Below are positions 35,930 to 47,487 of a stretch of DNA of 64,000 nt, in pieces. The position numbers and the translations under genes are program-made. The notes beneath the pieces are model-generated. The model saw only the letters and a program-made list of their open reading frames with translations. It was not told the DNA's origin and did not search any database. The number at the start of each line of letters is the position of its first letter. Position 1 is the first letter of the stretch. The stretch comes from Endothia cerciana (lineage: Eukaryota > Ascomycota > Sordariomycetes > Diaporthales > Cryphonectriaceae), in the NCBI GenBank assembly GCA_026119935.1, contig JALRMH010000018.1, positions 248,001 to 312,000 on the forward strand, read 5' to 3'.

Positions 35930-37239
35930 GGTGATGCTGGATGATCCGAGGGTTGCATTCGGTGGTGCAGAGGTGGGGAGGTTCAGGTTTCGTCGGCAGC
36001 TGTGGAGGAGGGGAAGGTGTTACGTATATAGGTCTTGGATGGCGCATCTCCCTTTGCTGCTCGGCGCCATGTGACAATGATGCCATCTTTTGAACGCTGG
36101 AGTACTCACGCGGTTGTTTTCTTGGATTACAAATTAACGTTAGTAAATTCCTTACCTGCCTGTCCTCCATGCTTTGGCGTTGATGTTGCTGCTGTCGATT
36201 CGCCACCATCGTACTGCCATGTTGGCGGCCCCTGCCCAGATAGGTATGACGCCATCACCAAGCTCCCCAGAGCTTGAAGCTCATGTACCCCCACATTTGG
36301 GCACGTAACAAGGTAGCATAGCTGGGTGGGGAAACGAAGCGTTGGGCCCTTAACAAAGATGTCCATGCCCCTGTTGTCTTTACTGCTCGTCTAACTGTTA
36401 CCGAGGCCGACCTCTGCATGTGATTCTGCCGATGCCTGGCAGGAGGGAACACTTTCAGCAGAAGCACGCCGAACAGATGAGCAGGGAGGGAAGGGAGAGC
36501 AGAAGTGGAAAGGGATTTCTTCGTCATGTCACCGCATCAAGCGATGAGCACAATGAAAAGAAAGGATGCAGCACAAGGCTGTTGAGAGCAAAAATTTCGC
36601 CCAGGTCGGCCCCAAAGGGGCAAACCAGACTGGTCAGCTCCACGATGTGCAATGCAGGCTTTCCAACCTATAGCCCCTCATTCTTGATCGAGGCGATATC
36701 AGACAAGGTCTAGAGGAGATGTTAGCAGATGTTTTGGTCACTCCTAGGAGGGGGGGGGAAGGGGACGAACAAGTATGAAGTCACGTCAAGAAGGAGCCAA
36801 ATGGGTGACGAGGGCACGAGATTATATAGTCTGAGCTGCAGGTGCACGGACCAGCTGCAGCGGCATTCGACCCCCTGCCGTATCTGCCCTAGCGGCAGAA
36901 TTCGACTTCAGTAGCACCTTTGATAACTAGTCACAGTGGTAGAGTAGTCAGTCTTTTAACTCTTTCCTTCGACGAGTCTTCATTCTTCATACCCTTACAA
37001 TCGCTCTATGTATTCATGCCAAGATGGCTTGGGCTTGAACGAAGGTTCCAGAAATTAGTCTTGATCATCAAATCTGCGCCTGCAACAGGCGATTGGTCTG
37101 GTCCCAACAACTGTGCCTAAATCGACTGTACAGTTGTTCGAGATCCACGCAGCTATATCGGCTGTCACAGGTGTACTTATTCCTCCATTTCTCGCAACAT
37201 ATTTTAAATCTATTCAAAAAGGCTATACCCTTCGCATTG
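35930..37239. other. Intergenic
   Basis: No gene supported over 1.3 kb. It contains a G-run near 36750 and no recognisable coding fragment before the hydrolase relic. Confidence 0.5.
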
Positions 37240-37565
37240 ACCACCAGGGGGAATACAAGGGTGCTGGGGATCTCGAGGGAAGCTCTTGTAGGCAGATCAG
37301 GAGGATGCTACGTCCTAAGAGAACTCGATATCATCTCGTCTGCAGCAAAATGTCTACTGCATTCTCAGGCGGGGGATTCCGGCAGCATTCATCTTAACAT
37401 AACAAAGAGCGATATGGCCCTGCCGCTGGGTTATTAAAAGACTTGGGCCGAGAATCTCTCGAGAGCACAGGTCATAAGGTGCAGACTGTGGAGCTCGAGA
37501 CAGGACATGCTCCTCAGCCCACTGCGACCCAGTCTGTCACTGTGGACTTTGTGGACAAGGTCTGA
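37240..37565 (+). pseudogene. 3' relic of an alpha/beta-hydrolase
   Basis: Only the C-terminal part is visible. One frame reads LGISREALVG, then GGCYVLRELDIISSAAKCLL, and NITKSDMALPLGY before a TAA at 37435. A second frame continues KDLGRESLESTGHKVQTVEL, then ETGHAPQPTATQ, to the TGA at 37563. In the esterase/hydrolase family the segment before the last motif reads like 'YI.t..D.alPl..Q', and the final catalytic His sits in a 'l.tgHsP' motif; ETGHAP fits. The frame is broken at about 37432-37438 and no 5' half is recognisable upstream. The family call is by pattern memory only. Confidence 0.42.
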
Positions 37566-37948
37566 TCGCCGGACTTTTCAATGTTACATACGTCCGTACA
37601 GTAGTAAGTATGCACGGTACGTTCAGGGATCCATACCCGCGTCTCAGGGGCCGCTCGCCTGTGGGCAAAAGGGTGGGTTGTAACCACATGCAGCTGTGCC
37701 TCGGTCTTATGAGTAAGACGCAATTTTCTGTGTAGCGCCTGTCATCCTTCTTTCGACACGTATCACGCACGCGCTTCATCGCCCCTTTTTTGACATCCGC
37801 TTGCCCCCGATCAATAACCTCACGAGTCCACCCGTTCGGAGACGCCCCACGCATGAAATGCTCGTGTGCATAAAGTGAATTCAGATAAAACATCGCAATT
37901 GGACCCGGCCTTGTTTTCGCAGATATCACTTTTCGCGGGGCCGGCAAC
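37566..37948. other. Intergenic, upstream of the GDP-mannose transporter
   Basis: No gene seen. This is the likely promoter and leader of the transporter gene. Confidence 0.5.
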
Positions 37949-39287
37949 ATGCCGAACAAGAAGAGCGACGACTATTTCGTCTCCTTGCCGCAGACGGACC
38001 ATGAGATGGATGACCTGCACGGCGGCCAGAAGCCGCACCTGCAGTCGCCCAATCCCCCTTCGGTTCGACAGAATGCTCAACCGGCCAGCCCATTGTCGGC
38101 GCTCGTGAACAATCCGACCGCTTCTGTCCTGGGATACTGTCTGGCGTCCATCTCGATGACCGTCGTCAACAAGTTTGTGGTGTCGGGCTCAGACTGGAAC
38201 CTCATGTTCCTTTACCTAGCAATTCAAGTAGGCCGTGGTCCTGGATTCGTGCATGAGGTGATGCAGGCAACTAACGCCACATAGTCAATTGTTTGCATAC
38301 TTGCAATTCTTGTCTGCCAGCAGCTGGGCTTCCTCAGTCTTGAGAAATTCAACCTGGATAACGCAAAGCAATGTGAGTCCCGCCGGGTGTCTCACCAAAA
38401 AGCGAGGGGTATTAGATCTATGCAGCACAGCAAGCGTGGCTAACAAAGTGCAGGGTTTCCGATCGCTGTCCTTCTCGTAGCCCAGATTTACACTGGCGGA
38501 AAGGCGTTGCAGTTCCTCTCGGTGCCCGTGTTCACCATCTTCAAGAACCTGACGATAATTGTCATCGCCTATGGGGAAGTTCTGCTGTCCGGCGGTCGCG
38601 TCACGCCTCTTGTCCTGCTCTCGTTCGGTCTCATGGTGTTCAGCTCGGTCGTGGCGGCCTGGGCGGACATCCAGGCCACGCTCGGCGCGGACAGCCACCC
38701 AGGCGAGACTGATGCGGCTCTGAAGACGCTGAACGCAGGCTATGCGTGGATGTTCGCAAATGTGTTCTGTGCGGCTGCGTATGTTCTGGGCAAAGGCAGG
38801 GTGATGAAGAAGCTGCAGACGAGAGACTGGGATGGTATGTTGAACCCGTCGAGAGGCCAGAGTCCGTGTGGATGTGTACTGACGAGGACCTTTAGCCACG
38901 TACTACAGCAACCTGCTTAGCATCCCGGTGTTGGTACTAGGTTCCCTCCTGGTAGAAGATTGGTCTGCGGAGAACTTCGCCCGAAACTTCCCGGAGGACA
39001 CCCGCCGTAGCCTCATCGTCGGCATGATATACTCCGGCGCCGGTGCCATCTTTATATCATACGCCTCGACCTGGTGTCAGCGCGTCACCTCCTCGACCAC
39101 GTACTCGATGGTGGGCGCGTTGAACAAGCTCCCAATTGCTATCAGTGGCCTCGTATTTTTCGACGCACCCATTACCTTTGGCGGTGTCTCGGCTATTCTG
39201 TTCGGCTTCGTGAGCGGTATTGTGTATGCTTGGGCCAAGATCCGCGAGAAGGAGAAGGCGAAAATGTCTCTCCCGACGAGACGGTGA
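37949..39287 (+). CDS. gmt1: Golgi GDP-mannose transporter
   Basis: Exchanges GDP-mannose for GMP across the Golgi membrane, supplying protein and lipid mannosylation. Exons are 37949-38227, 38285-38372, 38454-38834 and 38896-39287; phases join to 379 residues, the usual length for Vrg4/Gmt. The N-terminus is polar and cytosolic. About ten membrane helices begin near ASVLGYCLASISMTVVNKFV. The nucleotide-binding motif GALNK is at about residues 323-327 within YSMVGALNKLPIAISGL. FKNLTIIVIAYGE, the other conserved loop of this family (usually FKNLT), is present. The tail KIREKEKAKMSLPTRR is Lys-rich, in keeping with Golgi/ER retrieval. All splice sites are GT..AG. Intact and probably essential. 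Confidence 0.96.
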
Positions 39288-39589
39288 TTCCCAGATGCCC
39301 GGAGCGCATTCTTGTCAACGACAGGTACGATTAAATGCATCTATGTCCCTAGTTTTTGGACCCCAGTTACTCCGGGCTACTCAGATTCGGGAGTCAAGCT
39401 CTCCTTTCGTCCTGAGTGCTAAAACTGAGCATTGAATTTCAAGTAAAACATGTATGAGCAATGATCTTCGGAATGACAGCCGAACAGGATCAAGTACAGA
39501 GCATATTGGATCTCCCACATCCATATAGGCGACGAACTCTGTCTAGTCGTGTAGGCGCCAGCGATCCATGGCTTGTTCTGAGGGTCCGA
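39288..39589. other. Intergenic between convergent genes
   Basis: Shared 3' region of the GDP-mannose transporter and the minus-strand regulator-like gene. Nothing else is seen. Confidence 0.5.
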
Positions 39590-40800
39590 TCAACATTTCG
39601 TCTTGAAGGCATCCTGCAATAGACGTTCGGGCTCCGGTCCCTCGACAAGCTTGAACACTGGGTTGAGTATCGACCACGCCACCATTGACGCCAGAAAACC
39701 ATCGACGCATTTCACCAGGGCGGGTAAGCCCCCCCTCTTTTTGACCATCTCGAGCGCTGCCCCGCCGTGAAGGAACCATCCGTCCATATTGCCTGCAACG
39801 AACTATCCAGAACTCAAAGAGTCAGGGCATTGCCGGTGGAGCCGCAGGGAGGTTTTCAGTGGATACTCACATCATCAGCGCCTACAGAGATGACAAGGGC
39901 GATGGTATTGTCGCTGGGACGCATTCCTTCGCGTGCCACCGCCTCGATGGCCTTCTTCAGGCATCTCTCCCTGTATTGACAAGCTACCAGATCCCATCTT
40001 TCCTCGCTATTACCTTTCATTTCGTTTAGGATGTTGGCAGCCTTCAGGAACAAGGTTTCTATGAGCCCTTCCTGGCTCATGGAGTAGGGGATCCATCTCT
40101 GTCTCAGGTCTGCAGCCAAAGCGGCCCTGTCCTTGACCGCTAGTTGCATCGAGTTTTTGTCTGTGTTCTCCCGCGTCAATAGGTCTCGTAGTAAAGACGG
40201 CGTATAAAGAGGCTCGTCTTGAAGTTCTCAGGTAAAGCAGGGGTCCGGCGGATGTGCTCACAATTCTCCGTGTAGTTCATGACTAAGAGGATACGGTTAG
40301 CCGAGCGCCGAAAAGACTCTGTCAGCATACAACATACAGCTGCTCAACATGTACCTCTCCATCTGGGTAAGGTCCCTCGCAAATGTCTGCCCAGTGCCGA
40401 CCGGGTATCGGAGCAAGCCAGTGGCCAGCCTGGGCCAAGTTGTCGCAGTGAGCCTTTCTCCCTCCAGCGGTCTCTTTTCCGCTGGACCTGGCCGGGCTTC
40501 CTGGCGAGCCTTTCCCACCACATCTACCCCCGCCGCGCTATGCCTAGGCGGAATATCCCTGGGCCGCGGCGGGAGTGACCTGACCTGCAGGTTGTCGATG
40601 CGCTTCTGCCGCGCTCGCGCGTGTATGTCTTTTGCAACATGCGACCGGATCTGGCGGAGGCTGTCAGACTTGGCTGCATCTCCGGGGACATTGAGGCTGA
40701 TGAAACTAAATTGCGTCGTCTGTGGCTGCTTCTTGCGGTTCTCTGTGCTCGGCGCCTGTCGCCTCTTCCCGACTGCACTTCGAGGGCTGTCTGTCTCCAT
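39590..40800 (-). pseudogene. Fungal transcription-factor-like protein with one frame break
   Basis: The first exon, 40338-40800, opens METDSPRSAVGKRRQ and contains FSFISLNVPGDAAKSDSLRQ followed by IRSHVAKDIHAR. This N-terminal signature is common in fungal regulator-like proteins of the DUF3468/Tachykinin group that lack a zinc cluster. A GTATGT..TCTTAG intron with a GCTAACC branch joins it to 39871-40282 (MNYTENCEHIRR, FKTSLFIRRLYYETY). A GTGAGT..GATAG intron leads to 39590-39802 (NMDGWFLHGGAALEMVKKRG). Within the middle exon the frame shifts by one at about 40174-40186, and both sides are well-formed. The C-terminus ends soon after the MVKKRGGL helix, where relatives usually continue for well over 100 residues. 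One break could be a base error, so the gene may be intact in the organism. Confidence 0.65.
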
Positions 40801-41219
40801 CTTTGATCGCTCGAGAAGGGAGGCAACAAATCATCAAGGAGGCTGCATTATCCTAAAGAGGACTGCAGAGAGGATGGAGGCCCAGAAGCTGCAGTCGGGG
40901 TGGTAGATATACAGAGGAGAGTGGAGGTCAAAACGGGCCCACTCAACCTCTGAAGGATCCCGAATATCAGGCCGCACTTGAGCGGCCAATAGGAGAGTGG
41001 CGTACAAATTCCTACTATAGTAATTCAGCAAGGTCAGGGTAGCCGGCTCAGCATCCTTGCCCGTGGTACACTTGGTGCTACGAGCGGGCGGCTATTGTGA
41101 AAAGGTACAGCCTCAACAAGCCGAATGTCGCCAGAGGACAGCTCGAAGTGTATAGAGCTGGAGGTACCAGGTTTATTTATTCGCCTCTGATATATAGCAA
41201 AATCACACTTGCATCACCT
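40801..41219. other. Intergenic
   Basis: Upstream region of the regulator-like gene and 3' flank of the UNC93-type transporter. No gene is seen. Confidence 0.5.
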
Positions 41220-43125
41220 TCATGGATGCGGCGCATCCGCTGCTGTAGCAGCTGTGCTTACAAAACCAGGGTCGATGTGATCCTGCTTTGCTCCAGCGAC
41301 CGAGTTGTCACCCGGAGTGGTATCATAGACGATAGTAGCTGCCAAACCAACAACAGGTCGCTCCGGCACTAGGAATACCAGCCGAGAAGTTGCTGGGATT
41401 GTGAGGCCAAACATTGCAAAGGCGATGGCCAGGTTGACCATTGGCGACACCGAACTGGCCCCAATCCCGTACGCTATACAATACCCAAGTGATTCAAATG
41501 AGCGGATCAAACCGACCGCCAGGGACAGCGTGTCCAGATCGTTGAAGAAGGCTCCAACAAGCCAGTACGTGAACATGTAGTGCGACTCGTTGGAAAACCT
41601 AAAGCAGGCGGGGTCCATCTTAGCCGAACGATTTTCCATGGTTGATGTACCTTTTCGAACAAAAGAAAGAGAACCAATCCAACAAGAATTGGAAAAGAGA
41701 ACCGAAGGATTCCACTGGACATCTTGCGCTCGGCACATAGGCATCAGGAGGCTTACCTGAACAATAACATTGATGCGAAACCCCGACCAAACCCGGGACT
41801 GTTCCAGTCGAGAGTGGGCTTTAGATCCTCATAGAGCTTCTCGTTCGAGGTCTGCCAGCCGAACAACGCGAGCATGATGACTGCGAAGCAAAGCCATGTG
41901 ATTTTGGCCAACGTAGGCCGGCGGAATCTCTTGAGGTCGAAGAACCAGCCCCACCATATGTTGGCAGAAGTGGCCATGAGGCCAGATGTCAGAGACGCCA
42001 GTGTTCTTGAACGGACAGAAAAGCTTTTTCCAGGTTAGTCCATATCCATGAATGCTTCGGTAAACCTTTTGGGCTGAATAATAAATAGTGCGGGTGGAAT
42101 ACTCACTAGTCCGTCAAATAGATGCTCAGGTATACAGAGTTCCACTGAAACCCTACCAAGATCGGGACGAGCAGGTAGATCTCCTTCCTTTGCAACAGGG
42201 CCCAGATCTTGCGCAGCTCGACAAGAGTGTTTTTGTCCTTGGTCGGATCCTGCATGCGCTCACCGTTCGGGCGTACGACTTTGTGGGGCGGCGAGACCAA
42301 CAGAGCAAGCGGCAGACCTAGGCATTGCAGCGAAATGAGGACGAAGTAGGTCGTATACGAAATTTTGCCGCGATCCTTATCATTGACGTTGTAAGCAAGC
42401 TGGATCGAAGCGCCAATGAGCTGGCCGAGCTCACGAAGGCCGAGCCAGATGCCAGCTATTATGATCCGTCCGTCAGACTAAACAGGCCCGGAGAGGTGGT
42501 CGACTGCCTCATAGAAGCACATACTAAATTTTCCGCGCTCCTCCACATTGCCATAGCCCAGAGCAATGGCGGCCTCGGAGCTCCATAGAGCTGCAGCTGC
42601 TATTCCACACGTTGCGCCCCCGAAGATGACGAACCACTCAGTTCCATAACGATTGTTGACGTAGAGAGATGCCGAGTACGGTGCGTAGCCGAGAGTGCCG
42701 ATAATGAGAACCCATTTGACACCGATCTTGTTCGAAAGAGCACCGAATGTGAAGCAGAGGAAGACCATCACTCTGCAAACTGCTAAGTTTCAAGCACACG
42801 GCTGACAGGACCTTTTTGAGGTTTGTTGCGAGACTGACCCATATGTCAAGGCATTGGCGGCATTCACCAGGTAAGGCTTTTCTTGACCCCCGGCTCCGAC
42901 ACCTGCGAGGCGATATCTTCGTCAGCATCTTGCACGCTTGAACCCTGATGTCTTGGTTCTCGGTCGAGTACAGTTTGGGCTGCTGTACTCACTGTTCAAC
43001 GCATTCCAGATCCCAGGCTGGGTGAATGAGATCAGCCCGACGAGAATCACATTGAAGAGCGGGCTCCGGTACCACCTCGTGAAACGGGATAGTGGCTTAT
43101 CCTGACCGCTACCATTTACCGACAT
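41220..43125 (-). CDS. UNC93-like major-facilitator transporter (DUF895 type)
   Basis: Six exons: 42993-43125, 42839-42902, 42525-42772, 42107-42455, 41757-42023 and 41220-41598. All introns are GT..AG, with ACTAAC-type branch points where visible. The phases join exactly to 479 residues. The start MSVNGSGQDKPLSRF precedes the first helix FNVILVGLISFTQPGIWNAL, typical of the fungal UNC93 family. Further helices include GVKWVLIIGTLGYAPYSASL, a FTGIWLGLRELGQLIGASIQ segment, LLVPILVGFQWNSVYLSIYL, the WWGWFFDLKRFRRPTLAKIT loop and helix, and a YWLVGAFFNDLDTLSL block. This gives about eleven to twelve helices. Fungal members are uncharacterised multi-pass membrane proteins, perhaps ion or metabolite transporters. 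The neighbours give no hint of substrate. Intact. Confidence 0.9.
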
Positions 43126-43946
43126 CGTGGCTGGAAGTACGTCGACAAACACACGAATCTGACGAGCAAAGATAAGTTTGCGCTGTAATGAAAAAAAAAT
43201 AAAAAAAAATTAGAGATCATCAGCTCTGCTTTCTCAACTCGCCGAGACGGAGCGCCAAGTCTAGGTTGCATTCTCTGCCGATGGCGCAAGATCATACCGG
43301 AAGCACGCCTGGCCTACCGGAGCGGGATGTCAAGCGAGAATTCTCGCACACCCGGCCGGAACCCCGGACAATCCTGACGATAAATTCGTCTGCGTTCCTT
43401 CGGACCCACGTTCAAAATCACGAAATTGCTGTGGATAAATCGCACACACAATTCCAGCCTGGGCGTCTGGGTTAGTCTTATTATGAGGTAAGGACGCCTG
43501 AAAAGTGTCCCACGGTATATCATGCCGTAGCAAACTATCCTATAGGAGGCGATCTTACCGAGGCCGACTTTCCTGGGCTACAGCAGATCCAGTCATTCAT
43601 TCTACAAGGGTTCTTTCGATCTTGGGTTCTCGTCGAATAGTGATGCTCACTCCTGCAGCCCACATTCCGGCTGCTGTGACATGGTGGATGACTCTGTGGG
43701 CACTGTAGTGTGTGAAATCACATTTCCATCACCTTGTGATACTTCGTGGTCGCTCGCTTGAAGTCTGGATACCTAGGTATCTTCATCGACAAACTGGCTG
43801 CTCTCTATAATGCTTTTGTCGCGACGAAAAGCAACTACGACAAGGGGAGGGGGACAAGTAAAAATGGCGGGGGGGGGGGGGGAAGAAATCATCTAGAGGC
43901 AAGCTCAAGACAAGACCCGCACTTGAATACGCCAATAAACCATTAT
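43126..43946. other. Intergenic
   Basis: Promoter side of the UNC93-type gene and 3' flank of the FMN reductase. An A-rich tract lies at 43190-43210, the palindrome TACCTAGGTA at 43770 and a G-run near 43870. No gene is seen. Confidence 0.5.
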
Positions 43947-44582
43947 TCAAGCAGACCCTGCCAACTTGCCAACCATCTCATCCCAGACAGCCACAATGTC
44001 CTCCTTCTCCTTTCCCCAGACCTTCGACCCCTCCTCTGCCAGCCCCAGGTCCCCTCCAACATGGCACCTCCCCCCAAAGTCCTTGTCAGGGAACGCCAAG
44101 CTCACCGTCCTCTCAACGACCCCCATCCTCAGCCCCTGGCACACCGTCCTCAGGGCCTCCGCCGCCCTGGTGCCGCCGTGCCCACCATACGAAACGATCA
44201 TGGCCGGCTTGCCCTTCCACTCGTTGTATAGATAGTCCACAGCATTCTTGAGACCGGCCGGGACCCCCCAGTTGTACTGTGGGGTGACGAAGACGAAGGC
44301 GTGGAAGGACGAAACAACTGCCGACCAGGCACGCGTATGCTCATGCGCGTACCCGCTGGGGTCGGTGATGGCTTGTGGGATGACGGACTCATCGAAGAGG
44401 GGGAGGTTGAAGGTCGCTATGTCGATGACATCGAGAGATATGGACGGAACCTCGGTGGGCTGGGACGAGAGGTGATGCTTGATGGTGTCGCGGACGAAGG
44501 CTGTGACCTGTGGACCGACGCGGACGGAGCGGGTGCTGCCGCAGATGATCCCGACCTTGAACGAGTCCCTGGTAGAATTCAT
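43947..44582 (-). CDS. NADPH-dependent FMN reductase
   Basis: A single-exon flavodoxin-fold protein of 211 residues. It would reduce FMN or quinones with NADPH in the cytosol, as the ArsH/YLR011w-like reductases do. The flavin phosphate loop is VGIICGSTRSVRVGPQV at about residues 9-25 (GSTR motif). The isoalloxazine-binding loop is TPQYNWGVPAGLKNAVDYLY at about 99-118. SYGGHGGTRAAEALR, at about 130-144, is the third conserved loop. The start ATG at 44582 is the only one that keeps the full first strand. Intact. A TATAA-like element lies about 350 bp upstream (44937). Confidence 0.93.
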   Translation of the reverse strand: MNSTRDSFKVGIICGSTRSVRVGPQVTAFVRDTIKHHLSSQPTEVPSISLDVIDIATFNLPLFDESVIPQAITDPSGYAHEHTRAWSAVVSSFHAFVFVTPQYNWGVPAGLKNAVDYLYNEWKGKPAMIVSYGGHGGTRAAEALRTVCQGLRMGVVERTVSLAFPDKDFGGRCHVGGDLGLAEEGSKVWGKEKEDIVAVWDEMVGKLAGSA

Positions 44583-47050
44583 ATCGTCAAGATGTAGTTT
44601 TGTTGAAAGATAGAGTTGGAGGGCTGATGGAAAATGCGGGAATGGTCCGTCGTGACAAGCGGGAAACTGTTCTCTTCAAATACTTTCTGGATCGCGGGTT
44701 CAGGAGGCTGTTTGGGATGCTCTCAAAAGTTTAACCTTGTCTCGAGGTTCTTTGAGTTGTTCATGGGGACCCTCCAGACTTATACCCGGTCGTCTGGATA
44801 GGTGTTCCCTTCACTCCGTCTGCACGACTATGACGTCCACGCTGGTAGCTGACATCTGTGCTATTCATAGCTATATGCCTTTAGCTATACATGGGACAAT
44901 AGTAGAGAGATGAAGAGAAGAACAAGCTGGCGGACTTTATAAGCCGCGCATATCGTCCCGGAGCACGAGTCAGGGCCGGCGAGGGGCGGAGTTTCTGGAC
45001 AAGTCCGTTCGGGGTCCGACCGGCGGTCATCAACCTCCGCCACGCTCTGCCACACTCCCTCTGCCTAGGTCTATGGCGCGTCTTTCGGGGAGTAAAAAGA
45101 CAGACCCCGGGCTTCTAACACGAATCAACAAAATGAAGAGATGTGCAATGAGCACTGCTGGGTCCCAAGGGTCCTAGAAGCATCACAGGGGTTTAACCAC
45201 ACTAATAATTACTAGTCTCGACAACCTTTCTCACTTCTGGTATCTGATTCACAAACACCCGGCTATTTTCATCATATTCTTATCGGTTCCCTTGTCTTCG
45301 AGTTTTATTCATGCCTAATCTTGTCCTTCCCCCGCTTGCTGGCCGCCCCAGCTTCAGGCCCACAGCGCAGACGTTCCCAGTCACACAGATAATGTTACGT
45401 ACAGTAGCTGCATCAGGCTGGCTCTTGCTGTATATTGCATGAAGATATAAAGGACTCCGTCCAACTCGGCTGGACGGTTGTGAAAAGATGCCTACCTAGG
45501 TACTTTCATCTTGTAAGACCTCGACGACAACGACGATGTTGACCACACCGCCAGACCTCATCGTACCTACGATTATGTGACCCCGCAACGATGAAGTGGG
45601 CCTCCTAACCTCCTTCTCTTCCTCTCTGCCGTCATGGAAATCGCCGCCGTGGACGTGTAGACGGAGTTCATCATTGTGCGGTTCCCCGTGGACATCCACA
45701 ACGAAATCTACGAAGCCGTGAAGGGATTTGGTGGAGAGTGCCAACGGAACCACCACCCACTGGTACAAAATTGTTCTCAGGTACCGGTGACTGCTCAAGA
45801 TGAGCAAACAAGATGGATGCAGATGCAGACCGTGCGCTGACATATGATATCGTTGTTCAGGGACTTCTCCGCGACTGCCGGACAGAAAGTGTACGAGAGC
45901 CTGTTTGCCTGGGCCGAGGACGGTGCGAACCACGTCACGGTCGAGCAGGACCAGTGTTCAACATCGACGGGAAGGATTTCCCGGTATAGAAGTGTCGCCT
46001 TGGAGGCGAAGGAGCGGATGGACACGGTCGTTCGCTGTTGGTAATAATGGTACAGGATACAATGGCGTTTCAAGAAGGGAATCGGAGACCTGTTCTCCCC
46101 GTCACCAAGGGCGATGGATGGATGAATGGCCTTGGTCATGCCTGTTAACAAGATGCTCTCCTCATCTAGGAACGATGGGCTTTGGAGTTTTGTCTTGGAC
46201 GTTCGCTCTGCACAGCAAGACTGATCGGCTGGTAGTACTGGGTCATGGGATTCTTGGTCAACTTGACATCGAACCGAGTTGATTTGACGCTTATGTTGAT
46301 CATGACTCCACCCACTCCTTATGCACGTTGTGCGCACAGTGAATATGCAAACTGTCTGCTCTTCGGTGCTGCGATGACAGGTAGAGAGTCCCTGATACTG
46401 ATTGAATAGGAGGGCAGAATGGAGCGAAAGTACCGTTGAGTTGAACAGGTGAAACTGTGGGATTTTTCTAGTGCAGGTGCTCGCGATATTCTGCGTATCA
46501 TACAGGATATATATGCCTAGTGGTGGAAGAGCTAGAGCTCTCACAGTGAGTTAGTTAGCTAGGAGCCACCTGGCCTATCCCAGTTAGCTGCAAGTGAGTC
46601 CGTTTGCTAGAGCGTACGGGCCATACCACCTATGGAACAGCTAAAGGCTCGCCGTATATTCAATCCTAGTGATTGGTGTACCAGTGTGCCATTTCCGACC
46701 CCCCAACATGTGCTTTGAATCTGATCCAGTTAGAACACCTAAGGAGAACAGCCACTGGAAAGAAGTCGCACTACAATTTCGAGCAGGTGCATTTGCTGAT
46801 ACCTAAGTAGAAAGAAAAGCGGTTGGGCGGCTGTGTCGTCCTGCAGATGGGCCACACTTGATGAGTTGCAAACCGTCGACATCCCGCGCATTTGTACCGT
46901 CCTTCCTCAGACTTCCAACTCTCGAAAACCGAATTCCTTGTCGACAGCTGACTCTCGACCCCCTCCCAATTCTCCTCGGGTTCGCGTGCTGTGTGCCAAG
47001 TGTCGACTTCGGAAACAACCCCCTCTCTCCCAAGCTCTCAACACGGTACC
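44583..47050. other. Intergenic
   Basis: About 2.5 kb with no supported gene. A minus-strand frame at 45795-46544 and a plus-strand one at 45905-46282 overlap each other and match nothing I recognise. It contains the palindrome TACCTAGGTA at 45493. Confidence 0.55.
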
Positions 47051-47487
47051 ATGATGCTACCTCCGGCGTTGCTTTGGCCTGCTTTTGGCGTAGCAATCTG
47101 GACCCTGTACTGCTCCGCCTGTCTGTTTCGAAACTATCAAGCAGCTTGCAAGACTGGTCTGCCTAATTCGCATCATCCCTATCGACCACACCAATGTGTT
47201 GTGGTCGCTGCTTGATCGCAAGGTCCTCCCTCTCGTCCAGAAGCTTCCCGGCATCCTGGGAAATAACAGCTTCACACGATATAACTTCCGAACATGGGAG
47301 CTGCATGATCGATACAAATCACACCATGAAATGGGCGATGTCTTCATTATGGTCACCCCAGGGAGGAATTGGCTCTACATTGCAAACCCTGAAATCATTA
47401 TGGAGATCTTTCGGCGGCGTACAGACTTCCCCACAATGCATTGAACTCACCGAGATTCTCAACGTCTTTGGTAGAAATTTGGGAACG
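47051..47487 (+). pseudogene. 5' fragment of a cytochrome P450 gene
   Basis: Encodes only the N-terminal quarter of a microsomal P450. The start ATGATG at 47051 opens a membrane anchor (LLWPAFGVAIWTLY). After a one-base shift at about 47163-47167 the frame reads TNVLWSLLDRKVLPLV, YNFRTWELHDRYKSHHEMGD and FIMVTPGRNWLYIANPEIIM. It then reads EIFRRRTDFP, which is the usual fungal A-helix/beta-1 region. A second shift at 47431-47446 leads to IELTEILNVFGRNLGT and a donor-like GTAAGA at 47488. Nothing resembling the I-helix, ExxR or the heme-Cys loop follows. With two frame breaks and loss of three quarters of the protein, it is dead. Confidence 0.7.

Noticed and set aside
45795..46544. 249-codon minus-strand frame
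   Set aside because: Starts at a non-ATG codon, has no domain, and overlaps plus-strand frames of similar quality.
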